Assembly: GCF_000010525.1 (NCBI RefSeq)
Contig: NC_009937.1
Coordinates: forward strand, 3,477,501-3,541,500
DNA: 64,000 nt
Direction of reading: 5' to 3'
DNA from: Azorhizobium caulinodans ORS 571
Lineage (GTDB): Bacteria > Pseudomonadota > Alphaproteobacteria > Rhizobiales > Xanthobacteraceae
Both the position numbers and the translations under genes were made by a program. Under the pieces are notes generated by a model. The model had not been told where the DNA came from, did no database searches, and was given only the letters and a program-made list of their open reading frames with translations. How positions within the stretch are numbered: the first letter of the stretch is position 1; every line of letters begins with the position of its first letter. Positions 47,961 through 57,996 of this stretch are shown in pieces.

Positions 47961-49325
47961 TCAGCCTACGCCGAGCGCCTTCAGCTTGCGATGCAGGGCC
48001 GAGCGTTCCATGCCGACGAATTCCGCCGTACGCGAGATATTGCCGCCAAAGCGGTTAATCTGCGCTGCGAGATATTCGCGCTCGAACACTTCGCGGGCCT
48101 CACGCAGCGGCAGGCCCATCAGATGCTCGCCGCCATTGCCGTTGGGCAGGGTGGGCACCAGCGCACCCACGTCCGGCGGCAGCATGGAGGCGGTCACCTC
48201 CGCATCCGGATCGCCGCCGGCGAGAATCAGCAGGCGCTCCACATTGTTGCGCAGCTGCCGCACGTTGCCCGGCCAGTCATGGGACTGGAGCACGGCCATG
48301 GCATCCTCGCCCACCTTGCGGCGCTGAAGGCCCGTCGTCTGAGAGATGAGGTCGATGAAGAAATCCACGAGATCGGGGATGTCCTCCCGCCGCTCGGCCA
48401 GCGGCGGCACGCGGATCGGCACCACCGAAAGGCGGTGGTAGAGATCCTCGCGGAAACGCCCGGCGGCGATCTCTTCCTCCAGGTGACGCCCGGTGGAGGA
48501 GATGATGCGCACGTCCACGCGCACCTTCTCGCTGCTGCCGATGCGGCTGAAGGTCTGCTCCACCAGCACCCGCAGCACCCGGTTCTGGGTCTCGCGCGGC
48601 ATGTCGGCGATCTCGTCGAGGAACAGAGTGCCGCCGTGCGCCTCTTCCAGCGCGCCGCGATGGCGCTCGCGCCCTTCCCCCTCCTCCACGCCGAACAGCT
48701 CATATTCGAGGCGCTCGGGGGTGATGGCGGCGGCGTTGATGACCACGAACGGCCCCTGCGCGCGGGCGGAGGCCGCATGGATCATGCGCGCGGTCAGCTC
48801 CTTGCCGGAGCCCGAGGGGCCGACGATGAGGATGCGGCTGTTGGTGGGGCCGACTCGGTCCACGGTGGCGCGCAACTGCTGGATGACGCTGGAGCGGCCC
48901 ACCATGGTGTGCGGCTGGGTGAGCTGCTTCAGCTCCCGTACCTCGCGGCGCAGCCGCAGCGTCTCCAGCGCCCGCTCGGTGATGACCACCAGCCGGTCGG
49001 CATTGAAGGGCTTCTCGATGAAGTCGTAGGCGCCGCGCTTGATGGCGGCCACCGCCGTCTCGATGTTGCCGTGGCCGGAGATCATCACCACCGGCACCTC
49101 GGGGTGCTCGCGCTTGATGATGTCCAGCAATTCGAGGCCGTCGAGGCGGCTGCCCTGCAGCCAGATGTCGAGGAAGATCAGGTTCGGCCGCCGCGCGGCG
49201 ATCTCGGCCAGCGCGCCATCGGCGTCGCGGGCGGTGCGGGCGGAATAGCCCTCGTCCTCCAGGATGCCGGCGACGAGGCCGCTGATGTCGGGCTCGTCAT
49301 CGACGATCAGGATGTCATGGGCCAT
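47961..49325 (-). CDS. ntrX: Nitrogen assimilation response regulator NtrX
   Basis: This 454-residue NtrC-family regulator has a receiver (phospho-Asp in LIFLDIWLQG), an AAA+ domain with Walker A GPSGSGKE and Walker B LFLDEIADMP, and a C-terminal Fis-type HTH (GGNISRTAEFVGMERSALHRKL). The loop that should read GAFTGA, used to contact sigma-54, is replaced by an EGEGRERHRGALEE segment. This loss is known for NtrX of several alphaproteobacteria and suggests sigma-70 promoters. It starts three bases after ntrY, so the pair is co-translated. Confidence 0.95.
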   Translation of the reverse strand: MAHDILIVDDEPDISGLVAGILEDEGYSARTARDADGALAEIAARRPNLIFLDIWLQGSRLDGLELLDIIKREHPEVPVVMISGHGNIETAVAAIKRGAYDFIEKPFNADRLVVITERALETLRLRREVRELKQLTQPHTMVGRSSVIQQLRATVDRVGPTNSRILIVGPSGSGKELTARMIHAASARAQGPFVVINAAAITPERLEYELFGVEEGEGRERHRGALEEAHGGTLFLDEIADMPRETQNRVLRVLVEQTFSRIGSSEKVRVDVRIISSTGRHLEEEIAAGRFREDLYHRLSVVPIRVPPLAERREDIPDLVDFFIDLISQTTGLQRRKVGEDAMAVLQSHDWPGNVRQLRNNVERLLILAGGDPDAEVTASMLPPDVGALVPTLPNGNGGEHLMGLPLREAREVFEREYLAAQINRFGGNISRTAEFVGMERSALHRKLKALGVG

Positions 49326-49328
49326 GGA

Positions 49329-51644
49329 TCAGGTCCTCTCGTTCTTGCCGCGCGCGGCGGAATCGGCAGCCGCATCGCGGGCCATGGCGGAAGCGGCGGG
49401 CGCCGCGGGCGTGGCAGCCCCGGTCGCCTTGGTTGAGGCATCGGTCGGTTCCGCCTTCGGTCCCTCGGCCTTGAGGGTGAGACGGATCCACGCGCCGCGC
49501 CCCTCGGGCGCGTCGTTCAGCTCGATGCCGCCGCCGTGCTCCTCCATGATCTTCCCCACGATGGCAAGGCCGAGGCCCGTGCCCTTTTCGCGCGTCGTCA
49601 CATAGGGTTCCAGAAGACGGTTCCGGCTCTCCTGCGGCAGGCCGGTGCCGTTGTCGATGATGTCGATCACCAGATCCTCACCCACCCGATTGGCGCTGAC
49701 GCGGATGCGGCCTTGGCCGCGTACGTCCGGCGGAACGGCCTCGATGGCCTCGGCAGCGTTCTTGAGGATGTTCGTTAAGGCTTGGGAAACGAGGCGGCGG
49801 TCGAAGCGCGCGGGCATAGCGGGCGGCACCTCGGAATCAAACACCACCTCGGGATGTCCCACCCGCATGAGGAACACCGTCTGGCGGATGATCTCCGACA
49901 TGTCCTGGCTGTCCACGACGGGCTTGGGCATCCGGGCGAAGGAGGAGAACTCGTCCACCATCCGGCCGATGTCGCCCACCTGACGGATGATGGTGTCGGT
50001 GCACTGGTCGAAGATCTCCCGATCCTGCGTCACGTGCCGGCCGAACTTGCGCTTGAGCCGCTCGGCGGAGAGCTGGATGGGGGTGAGCGGGTTCTTGATC
50101 TCGTGGGCGATGCGCCGGGCCACATCCGCCCAGGCAGAGGTGCGCTGGGCCGAGATGAGTTCGGTGATGTCGTCGAGCGTCACCACCCAGCCATGCTCGG
50201 CCTCGGGCGATTGCTCGGTGGTGACACGGACCGCGAAGACGCGCTCACGCCCGTCGCGGGTGAGCGTGATGTTGCCCTGAACGCTACGCTGCCGCGCATG
50301 CTCGGCCTCTTCCAGGAGGCCCGCCGTCTCCGGCACCACCTCGGCGAGATGCCGGTGCAGGGCCTCCACCTCCGACAGCCCCAAAAGGCGCTCGGCCGAG
50401 CGGTTGAGGATGGTGATGCGCTCCTGCGAATCGAGGCCGATGACGCCCGCGCCGACACCGGAAAGCACGGCTTCCGTGAAGCGGCGGCGGCTGTCGATCT
50501 GGTCGCGGGCGGTGAGGATGGCCTCGCGCTGGCTGCGCAGCTCGTGGGTCATCTTGTTGAAGGTCTCGGCGAGCGAGGCGAGATCGCCTTCGGCCCGATA
50601 GATGGGCACGCGTACGTCGAGATTGCCTTCCGCCACATGGTCGGCTGCCGACATGAGGCGGCGGATGGGCGCCACCAGCCACTTGGAGAAGTTGAGGCCG
50701 AGCCAGACCGCGGAGAGCAGCACGATGAGCGTGATGACCGCATACATGAGCGCGAAGGCCACCTGCACGCCGAAGCGCCGCTCCTCCAGCGACCGATAGT
50801 CGGCCAGCGTCTCCTGCGTGGTCTTCAGATAGCCGATGACGCGCGGATCGATGAGGCGGGCCACGTAGAGATAGAGGTCGTCATAGTCCTTGAGCGGCAC
50901 CACGGCGGCCACATAGTCCGCGTCATTGGGCAGATAGATCACCGGCTGATCCGGCGTCGCATCCCCAATGGCGAGGTTGGCGGGGACGATGAATTCGCGG
51001 CCGATGTTGACGTTGGCCCGCTCCACCACCGAGAGGTCGCGGCGGATCAGCATGGCGCCCGGCAGGTTCCGCAGCGCCGCCTGCGCAGTGAGGATCTGGT
51101 TGAAGCGCGAGCGGTCCCCTTCATAGACCGACTTCAGCCGCGTCAGGTCCGCGCTCATGGCGAGGATGTCGCCCCGGATGTTCAGGGCGTGCTCGCGCAC
51201 ATAGGTCTGGGCGACGGAGACGGAACTCGCCACGATCTCCTGCGTGCGCATGGAGAACCAGCGGTCGAGCCCGCGGTCGAGCGTCAGGCTAGCCACCACC
51301 GCCACGAGGATGGCCGGCACCACGGAGACCACCGCGAACAGGCCGACAATGCGGATGTGCAGCCGGGCGGCGGCGCGCCCGCGCGCCCGCGCCTTGGCGA
51401 TGCGCCAGATCTCGCGGCCGACCATGGCGCTGAGGATCAGCACCGCTGCCGCATTCACCAGCAGCACGCTGATGACCACCTGATGGGTCGGCACCACGGG
51501 GGTGAGGCCCATGAGGATGAGGAAGGTGGCGAGAGCCGAGATGAGGGCGAGCAGCACCACTGCCGGGGCGAACAGGCCGAAGGACGAGCCGGACGGCGTC
51601 ATGGGTCCGTTGTCCGAAGCCTGGTCAAACGCGGCTTGCGTCAT
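49329..51644 (-). CDS. ntrY: Nitrogen sensor histidine kinase NtrY
   Basis: This 771-residue membrane kinase has helices at about 28-50 and 60-77, another near 95, a periplasmic sensor region and a further helix near 310. HAMP, PAS and HisKA domains follow, with the phospho-accepting His in [16 protein letters not shown]. The ATPase domain has the N and G boxes in LTNILKNAAEA and DNGTGLPQE. A C-terminal Ala/Thr-rich tail ends the protein. The pair NtrYX controls nitrogen metabolism and respiration in alphaproteobacteria and was first described in Azorhizobium. Confidence 0.95.
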   Translation of the reverse strand: MTQAAFDQASDNGPMTPSGSSFGLFAPAVVLLALISALATFLILMGLTPVVPTHQVVISVLLVNAAAVLILSAMVGREIWRIAKARARGRAAARLHIRIVGLFAVVSVVPAILVAVVASLTLDRGLDRWFSMRTQEIVASSVSVAQTYVREHALNIRGDILAMSADLTRLKSVYEGDRSRFNQILTAQAALRNLPGAMLIRRDLSVVERANVNIGREFIVPANLAIGDATPDQPVIYLPNDADYVAAVVPLKDYDDLYLYVARLIDPRVIGYLKTTQETLADYRSLEERRFGVQVAFALMYAVITLIVLLSAVWLGLNFSKWLVAPIRRLMSAADHVAEGNLDVRVPIYRAEGDLASLAETFNKMTHELRSQREAILTARDQIDSRRRFTEAVLSGVGAGVIGLDSQERITILNRSAERLLGLSEVEALHRHLAEVVPETAGLLEEAEHARQRSVQGNITLTRDGRERVFAVRVTTEQSPEAEHGWVVTLDDITELISAQRTSAWADVARRIAHEIKNPLTPIQLSAERLKRKFGRHVTQDREIFDQCTDTIIRQVGDIGRMVDEFSSFARMPKPVVDSQDMSEIIRQTVFLMRVGHPEVVFDSEVPPAMPARFDRRLVSQALTNILKNAAEAIEAVPPDVRGQGRIRVSANRVGEDLVIDIIDNGTGLPQESRNRLLEPYVTTREKGTGLGLAIVGKIMEEHGGGIELNDAPEGRGAWIRLTLKAEGPKAEPTDASTKATGAATPAAPAASAMARDAAADSAARGKNERT

Positions 51645-51769
51645 GTGTCACGCCACTCCTGGCACGCGGGGGCCGGTCGTCCGGGCCTGCGGCTGTTGCG
51701 CCGTCGTCAGGGGCATGCGGTCGGCCCGCAGCCCCCTGAGTCGTTCGGCAGTGATGCAGTGGAACGACA

Positions 51770-51796
51770 CTGGTGCAAAAATGTGACAGGCACCAG
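51770..51796. promoter_or_regulatory. Inverted repeat upstream of ntrY
   Basis: CTGGTGC and GCACCAG form a 7-bp perfect inverted repeat with a 13-base A-rich spacer, in the 184-base gap between the EAL gene and ntrY. It may be a binding site for a dimeric regulator of ntrYX. No regulator is recognised, and the distance does not fit a sigma-54 promoter. Confidence 0.35.
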
Positions 51797-51828
51797 CAGC
51801 AACGGCAGATTGTTCCCGGTCCCCACAC

Positions 51829-54036
51829 CTAACCGGTGGGAGCGAGTGTCTCCGGCAGGGTCCCCGCCACATCCCCCGGCATGGCACGGCCGAAGAGGAA
51901 TCCCTGCGCGCGGTCGCAGCCCATCTGACGCAGGATCTGCAAGGCGCCGGTGGTCTCAACGCCCTCCGCCACCACGCTCATGCCGAGGCCGTGGGCCATC
52001 TCGATCATGACCCGCACGATCTCCCGCGAACGGCTGTTGTCCACCATGTCGAGGACGAAACTGCGGTCAATCTTCAACACGTCCATGGGCAGACGCTGGA
52101 GATAGCTGAGGCTCGAATAGCCGGTGCCGAAATCGTCGATGGCCGTGGTGCAGCCAAGGGCGCGCAGGCGCGAGAGGGTCTCGATGGCGATCTCGGGCTG
52201 GTTCAGGATGGCGCTTTCGGTCAGCTCGAAACAGACGCACTGGGGCGGGAGCCCGTGAAAGGCCATCGTCTGGCGCACCCGCTCGATGAGGTCCGGCGCC
52301 ACCACCTCCGTGGCCGAAAGGTTGATGGCGATGTGCCAGGGGGCCAGCCCATGCGCGCGCCGGCGGACATTCCAGCCGGCGCAGGCGGAGATGGCGGTCT
52401 CGATGACCCAGGCCCCCAGCCGCTCCGCGAACCCTCCCGCTTCCGCCAGAGGCACGAACAATGCGGGCGAGACCGGACCGTGCGTCTCGGAATACCAGCG
52501 CACCAGAGCCTCGAAACCGACAAGCCCGCCGGTCCGGGCGCTGACCACCGGCTGGTAATGGAGCGAGAGCGCCGATGTCCGCCGCTGGATGACGTCCCGC
52601 AGGGCCATCTCCAGTTCCAGCCGCTGCTGGTGCTGCGCCCGCATGTGTTCGGCGAAGTGCAGCAGGTGGCCGTCCCGGCAGTCGCGCGCTGCCATTTCCG
52701 CATCCCGCAGGAGATAGGTGGCATCCCCCGGCCGCTCCACCACCCCGAGACCGACCCGAAGATAGAAGCGCCGGCCGCCGCTCTCGATGGCCGAGCGCAG
52801 GCGCCCGATGAGCGTTTCCGCGAGTTCCGCCGCCGCTCCCGGCTGCCAGGTCACGACCGTGAACTCGCTCTCGCCGGTGCGACCGAGGCACGCCTCCTGC
52901 GGCAGCATCCGGCTGAGCAGGTTGGCGGTCTCCACGATCATGGGCTCCGCCCAGTCGTCGCCGAAGCTCGTCTTGACCACACCGAGGTCGCGCAGCATCA
53001 GCACCACCGCGCCGGAGGGCCGGGTCGGCCGTCCGGTGCACAGCCGCAGCAGCCCGGTGCGGTTGCTGAGCCCGGTGTGCATGTCCGTGAACGCCAGCCG
53101 CTCCAGCGCGCGGCGGGACGTGATGCGGTCGGAGATGTCGCGGACGAAGGCGCTGAACAGGCGGCGCCCACCGGCGCGATGCTCGTTCACGGTCAGTTCG
53201 GCCGGAAAGACGCTGCCATCCGCCCGCAGCGCCTCCACCTCGACGAGCCGGCGCATGATGTGGTTCTCGCCGGTCGCCAGATGGCGCATGAATCCCTGGC
53301 GGTGGCGGTCGATGTAATGGGCCGGGATGATCGTCTCGGTCATGGGCCGGCCGATCACCCCCTCGCGCGTGTGACCGAAGATGGCCTCCGCCGCGTGGTT
53401 GAACTCGACGATGGCGCCCGCCTCGTCGGCCACGATCACCGCATCGATGGAGGTGTCCAGCATGGCCCGGCGCGCGGCCTCGCTGACCAGACCTTCGGTG
53501 CCCGAGCGGGCCAGCAGCCCCGCCAGCACGGCGGCGATGCACTTGAAGGCCTGCCGCTCGACCGCCGTCCACTCATGTTCGGCATCCGGCGTGTCCACGC
53601 AGAAGTGGCCCCACCAGCGCCCATGCACCATGACCGGTTCGGTCAGGAACGTGACGACGCCATAGTGGGAAAAGAAGCCGTACAGATAGCCGGTGAGATC
53701 GCGCGTCCGGCCGATGATCGTCTCGCCGCGGCGCCGTCGCGCCGCCCATTGCGCCAGAAGGGGATCACCTCCGGCCGCCGTGAGCGGCGGATGGGACCCC
53801 TCCGTCATGGCCGGAAAGGCGAGGCCCGGCCGCCGCCAATCGATCACGCAGGTGGCCGCGATGCCCCTGCCCTCGGCCTCGTGCACCTGAAAGAGCGAAA
53901 CCCGCTGGAGATGGAAGGTGTCAGCGATACGCGCGAGGAGGTCGGGAGAGAGGCACGAGAGGTCGCCGGCTGAATGGGCCGCCGAAAGGACGTCCCCCAG
54001 TATGCGCAGCCCGGCCTGCTCCGCCTCGTCCGCCAT
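51829..54036 (-). CDS. GAF-PAS-degenerate GGDEF-EAL protein (probable c-di-GMP phosphodiesterase)
   Basis: This 735-residue cytoplasmic protein has a GAF-like sensor (about 10-180), a PAS domain (190-310, with DAVIVADEAGAIVEFNHAAE), a GGDEF-fold domain (325-475) and a C-terminal EAL domain (485-730). The GGDEF motif reads TGESEF, so cyclase activity is not expected. The EAL domain is intact: FEALVRW, ELTESAIL, the Asp pair in IDDFGTGYSS, KIDRSFV and EGVET. It should cleave c-di-GMP. It is the only non-ntr gene between ntrC and ntrY, on the same strand, 145 bases after ntrC. The ATG at 54036 follows GGGGAAGG. Confidence 0.92.
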   Translation of the reverse strand: MADEAEQAGLRILGDVLSAAHSAGDLSCLSPDLLARIADTFHLQRVSLFQVHEAEGRGIAATCVIDWRRPGLAFPAMTEGSHPPLTAAGGDPLLAQWAARRRRGETIIGRTRDLTGYLYGFFSHYGVVTFLTEPVMVHGRWWGHFCVDTPDAEHEWTAVERQAFKCIAAVLAGLLARSGTEGLVSEAARRAMLDTSIDAVIVADEAGAIVEFNHAAEAIFGHTREGVIGRPMTETIIPAHYIDRHRQGFMRHLATGENHIMRRLVEVEALRADGSVFPAELTVNEHRAGGRRLFSAFVRDISDRITSRRALERLAFTDMHTGLSNRTGLLRLCTGRPTRPSGAVVLMLRDLGVVKTSFGDDWAEPMIVETANLLSRMLPQEACLGRTGESEFTVVTWQPGAAAELAETLIGRLRSAIESGGRRFYLRVGLGVVERPGDATYLLRDAEMAARDCRDGHLLHFAEHMRAQHQQRLELEMALRDVIQRRTSALSLHYQPVVSARTGGLVGFEALVRWYSETHGPVSPALFVPLAEAGGFAERLGAWVIETAISACAGWNVRRRAHGLAPWHIAINLSATEVVAPDLIERVRQTMAFHGLPPQCVCFELTESAILNQPEIAIETLSRLRALGCTTAIDDFGTGYSSLSYLQRLPMDVLKIDRSFVLDMVDNSRSREIVRVMIEMAHGLGMSVVAEGVETTGALQILRQMGCDRAQGFLFGRAMPGDVAGTLPETLAPTG

Positions 54037-54181
54037 GCCTTCCCCCCGGAGGCCCGCATGCCCCCGCCGGCATTTTGATACCACATCCTGAATGCCCGCA
54101 TCACCCGCGATGCCGTCGATGCAGGCCCCTTACAACCGGAGGGTGACAGACATCCCGTACGCCATCAAGGAGATGTCCCGT

Positions 54182-55624
54182 TCAGCGGCTGGTGCGGATC
54201 ACCTGGATGTCGAGGTCCCGAATCTTCTTGCGCAGGGTGTTGCGGTTCAGACCGAGCAGCTCCGCTGCCTTGATCTGGTTGCCCCGCGTGGCTGCGAGGG
54301 CGGCCGAGAGCAGCGGATATTCCACGTCCCGCAGGATGCGGTGATAGAGGCCCGGAGGCGGCAGATCCTCGCCAAAGCCGGAGAAATACCCGTTGAGATG
54401 GCGCTCCACGGAAGCTCCGAGCGTCGCGTCCACGGGCCCGTCCTCGGACAAAGCGCTCGGCGCCGGCTCGGACAGTTCCGCCTCGATGATCGAGGGGGTG
54501 ATGATCTCCTGCGGATAAAGCGCGGCGAGGCGGCGCACGAGGTTTTCCAGCTCACGCACGTTGCCCGGCCAGCGGTAGCGCTTCAGCCGGTCGAGGGCGG
54601 CAGAGTCCACCTGCTTGGCGGGCAGGCCCTCGCGCTCGGCCTGAAGGAAGAAGTGGCGCACCAGATCCGGCACATCCTCGGAGCGCTCGCGCAGCGGCGG
54701 CAGGCGCAGCGGCACCACGTTCAGGCGGAAGAACAGGTCTTCGCGGAACAGGCCCTGCTGGATCAGCGTCCGCAGGTCCTTGTTGGTGGCGGCGATGATG
54801 CGCACGTCGGTCTTGATGGGCGTGCGCCCGCCCACCGTCGTATATTCGCCCTGCTGGAGCACGCGCAGAAGGCGGGTCTGCGCCTCCATGGGCATGTCGC
54901 CGATCTCGTCGAGGAAGAGCGTGCCGCCCTCGGCCTGCTCGAAGCGGCCGGCGTTGCGGGTGGTGGCGCCGGTGAACGAGCCCTTCTCGTGGCCGAACAG
55001 CTCCGATTCGATGAGGTCGCGCGGGATGGCCGCCATGTTGATGGCGACGAAGGGACCGTTGCGGCGCTTGCCATAGTCGTGCAGCGCGCGGGCCACCAGT
55101 TCCTTGCCGGTGCCGCTCTCGCCCGCGATCATCACGGTGAGGTCGGTCTGCATCAGCCGGGCGAGGAGGCGGTAGATCTCCTGCATGGCCGCCGAGCGGC
55201 CGACCAGCGGGATATTCTCCTGCTCGTCGGAGCCGAGCGCGAGCTTCTCCGCCTTCTTCGGCTCGGCGAGCGCGCGGCCGACGATGGAGATCAGCTCCTT
55301 CAGGTCGAAGGGCTTGGGCAGATATTCATAGGCCCCGCGCTCGGAGGCGCGGATGGCGGTCATGAAGGTGTTCTGCGCGCTCATGACGATGACCGGCAGG
55401 TCCGGCCGCGCCTTCTTGATGCGCGGCAGCAGGTCGAAGGCGTTCTCGTCGGGCATCACCACGTCGGTGATGACGAGATCGCCGTCGCCCTGGCTCACCC
55501 AGCGCCAGAGCGTGGCGGCGTTCCCGCAGGAGCGCACCTCATAGCCGGCGCGCGACAGGGCCTGATTGAGCACGGTGCGGATCGCGGCATCGTCGTCGGC
55601 GACCAGGATGCTTCCGGTAGGCAT
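54182..55624 (-). CDS. ntrC: Nitrogen regulation response regulator NtrC
   Basis: This 480-residue activator of sigma-54 promoters has a receiver (phospho-Asp in LVITDVVMP, conserved Lys in EYLPKPFD), an AAA+ domain with Walker A GESGTGKE, the sigma-54-contact loop as GSFTGA and Walker [11 protein letters not shown], and a C-terminal Fis-type HTH ([18 protein letters not shown]). The loop has Ser in place of the usual Ala. It starts seven bases after ntrB, in the same operon. The two are needed for nitrogen assimilation genes and nif control in this group. Confidence 0.97.
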
Positions 55625-55631
55625 GCTCACC

Positions 55632-56756
55632 TCAGTTGTCCTCTGAAGACCGGCTGCTGCGGTACATGGGCAGCAGGACGCGGAACGTGGTGCGGCGGGG
55701 CTGGCTGTCGCATTCGACGATACCGCCATGGTCGCCGATGATCTTCGCCACCAATGCAAGGCCGAGGCCACTGCCGGTGGGCTTGGTGGTCACGAAGGGA
55801 TCGAAGAGGTGCTGGACGAGATCCTCCGGCACGCCCTTGCCATTGTCCCGCACGCAGAACTCCAGCGGCAGGCTGACCTTGGAGGAGGCGCCGGGCACGG
55901 TGAGGCGCACGCCGGGACGGAAGGCGGTGGTGAGGTGGATTTCGCCATCGGTCTCGCTGTCGATGGCTTCTGCCGCATTCTTCACCAGATTGAGGAAGAC
56001 CTGGATGAGCTGGTCGCGGTTGGCATAGACCGGCGGCAGAGAGGGATCGTAATCCTCGATGAAGCGGATGTGGCGCGCGAAGCCCGACGACGCGAGCGTG
56101 CGCACATGCTCAAGCACCGCATGGATATTGACCGGCTCGCGCTCCACGGGGCGCTCGTCGGAGAACACCTCCATGCGGTCCACCAGCTTCACGATGCGGT
56201 CCGCCTCGTCGCAGATGAGGCGTGTGAGCGCCCGGTCCTCGTCGCCCGCCGACTGCTCCAGAAGCTGGGCGGCGCCGCGGATGCCGGAGAGCGGGTTCTT
56301 GATCTCGTGCGCCAGCATGGAAGCGAGCGCGCTCACGGAACGGGCAGCGCCGCGATGGGTGAGCTGGCGGTCCATCTTCTCGGCGATGGTGCGCTCCTGG
56401 AACATCACCACCACATGGCCCGGCCGCTCGGCCATGGGCGCCACATGGATGTCCACGATGCGCTCACCGCCATTGCGCGGCGTGCCGAGATCGACGCGAT
56501 ATTCGTTCACCGAGGAACCGCGCTCGCGCACCTGCTCGATGAGGCTCAGCAGCGGCGTGCCGAAGGGCACGAACTCCGCGAAAGGCCGGCGGCGCAGCAG
56601 CGGCACGCTGACCTGAAAGAAGGTCTCGGCGGCCACATTGGCATCGAGAATGCGGCCGTCTTCCGCCAGCGTCACCACCGGATGCGGCACCGCATCCAGG
56701 ATGGCGCGGGTCAGGGCCTCGCCGTCCGAGGTGCGAGGCTTCAGTTCCGCCTTCAT
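55632..56756 (-). CDS. ntrB: Nitrogen regulation sensor kinase NtrB
   Basis: This 374-residue soluble kinase has an N-terminal PAS domain (15-125) with no membrane helix, a HisKA region with the phosphorylated His in [16 protein letters not shown], and an ATPase domain ([28 protein letters not shown]). PII proteins act on it in related bacteria to set NtrC phosphorylation. It overlaps dusB by 4 bases and is followed seven bases later by ntrC, so dusB-ntrB-ntrC form one operon. Confidence 0.97.
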
Positions 56757-57805
56757 GCGGCCGCCCTCCAGGCGAGTTGGTCGTAAAAGGTGCGGATGCC
56801 CGCGATCACAGCGTCGGGGGCCTCCAGAGTGAGGATGCGGCCACGCGCATCCTTGGCGATTTGAGGCGCAGCGCCGGCCGAGGCCGCAGCCGCCTCCAGC
56901 GCCCAGCCCACATGCTTGCGGGCCTGCCGCAGGCCGAGCTCGACGCCATAGAGCGCCAGCCAGCCGTCATAGAGTTCGAGCAGCACGTCGCGCTGCTCGG
57001 CAAGGTCGGGGTCTGCCGGCGCGCGGCCCGTCCTCCAGTGCTGGGCGACGGCGCCCGGGAACCAGGGCCGCCCCTGCGCCCCGCGCCCGATCATCACGCC
57101 GTCCGCGCCGGAAGCGGCCAGCATGGCGGCGGCATCGTGCGTCTGGGTGAGGTCGCCATTAGCGATCACCGGAATGGAGACGGCGTCCTTCACCGCGCGG
57201 ATGGCCGCCCAGTCGGCGGTGCCGGTGTAGAACTGGCAGCGGGTGCGCCCGTGGATGGTGACCATTGCGATGCCGATCGCCTCTGCACGGCGGGCGATCT
57301 CTGGCGCGGTCATTTCAGCGCCGTCCCAGCCGAGCCGGGTCTTCAGCGTGACAGGAACCGAGATGGCCGCGCGCACCGCTTCGAGAATCCGGGTCGCCAG
57401 CGGCAGGTCACGCAGGAGGGCCGCGCCCGCCGCACCTGTGGTCACGCGCTTGGCGGGACAGCCCATGTTGATGTCGATGATGGCGGCGCCGGAGGCTTCC
57501 GCCAGGCGCGCCGCCTCGGCCATCCAGTGCGGCTCGTTGCCGGCCAGTTGCACGGCATGGATGTCCACGCCCGCGCCTTCGGCCCGCAGCGTCATTTCCG
57601 CATGGCCGGTGAGCAGGGCCTCGCTCGCCACCATCTCGGACACCGTCAGCCCGGCCCCGTAGCGCAGCGCCATGCGCCGCACCGGGGCGTCGGTGATGCC
57701 CGCCATCGGCGCCAGAAGGACCGGCGCCGCAATGCGGTGCGGGCCGATCGTCAGCGGCGAAAAGGCAGGAAAGGGAGCGGTTTGCACAGAAATTAGGCCA
57801 TCCAT
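56753..57805 (-). CDS. dusB: tRNA-dihydrouridine synthase DusB (NifR3)
   Basis: This 350-residue FMN enzyme reduces uridines in tRNA. It has the TIM-barrel opening [14 protein letters not shown], the catalytic Cys in [11 protein letters not shown], the conserved KTRLGW and [11 protein letters not shown], and GRGAQGRPW. Its old name nifR3 comes from linkage to ntrBC in Rhodobacter and Azorhizobium. The ATG at 57805 fits the usual length; an upstream ATG at 57847 adds fourteen codons. Its stop overlaps the ntrB start. Confidence 0.95.
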   Translation of the reverse strand: MDGLISVQTAPFPAFSPLTIGPHRIAAPVLLAPMAGITDAPVRRMALRYGAGLTVSEMVASEALLTGHAEMTLRAEGAGVDIHAVQLAGNEPHWMAEAARLAEASGAAIIDINMGCPAKRVTTGAAGAALLRDLPLATRILEAVRAAISVPVTLKTRLGWDGAEMTAPEIARRAEAIGIAMVTIHGRTRCQFYTGTADWAAIRAVKDAVSIPVIANGDLTQTHDAAAMLAASGADGVMIGRGAQGRPWFPGAVAQHWRTGRAPADPDLAEQRDVLLELYDGWLALYGVELGLRQARKHVGWALEAAAASAGAAPQIAKDARGRILTLEAPDAVIAGIRTFYDQLAWRAAA

Positions 57806-57996
57806 CAGCTGCCTACATTCTAGACATTCGAAGCCGTTGCGCAAGGCCATAGCGATGAAGTTTGCAGGCTTTTTGCCTGCGCCTTGCCCGTGCTGCCCGA
57901 TGGGGCGGCGGCTCGCTGCCTCCGCATTATCCCTTGCGCCTGCGGCGCGGGCGCTGTTCAACGACGACCAATCGTCCAGCGGGAACCCTCAAATCA
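57806..57996. promoter_or_regulatory. Divergent promoter region of dusB-ntrBC and ispDF
   Basis: These 191 bases contain the start regions of both operons. A perfect inverted repeat GCAGGC-TTTTT-GCCTGC lies at 57864-57880 and could be an operator or short hairpin. No sigma-54 site or NtrC-binding consensus is seen by eye. Confidence 0.4.

Noticed and set aside
51770-51800. Sigma-54 promoter before ntrY
   Set aside because: TGGTGC and TTTGCA are present but six bases too far apart.
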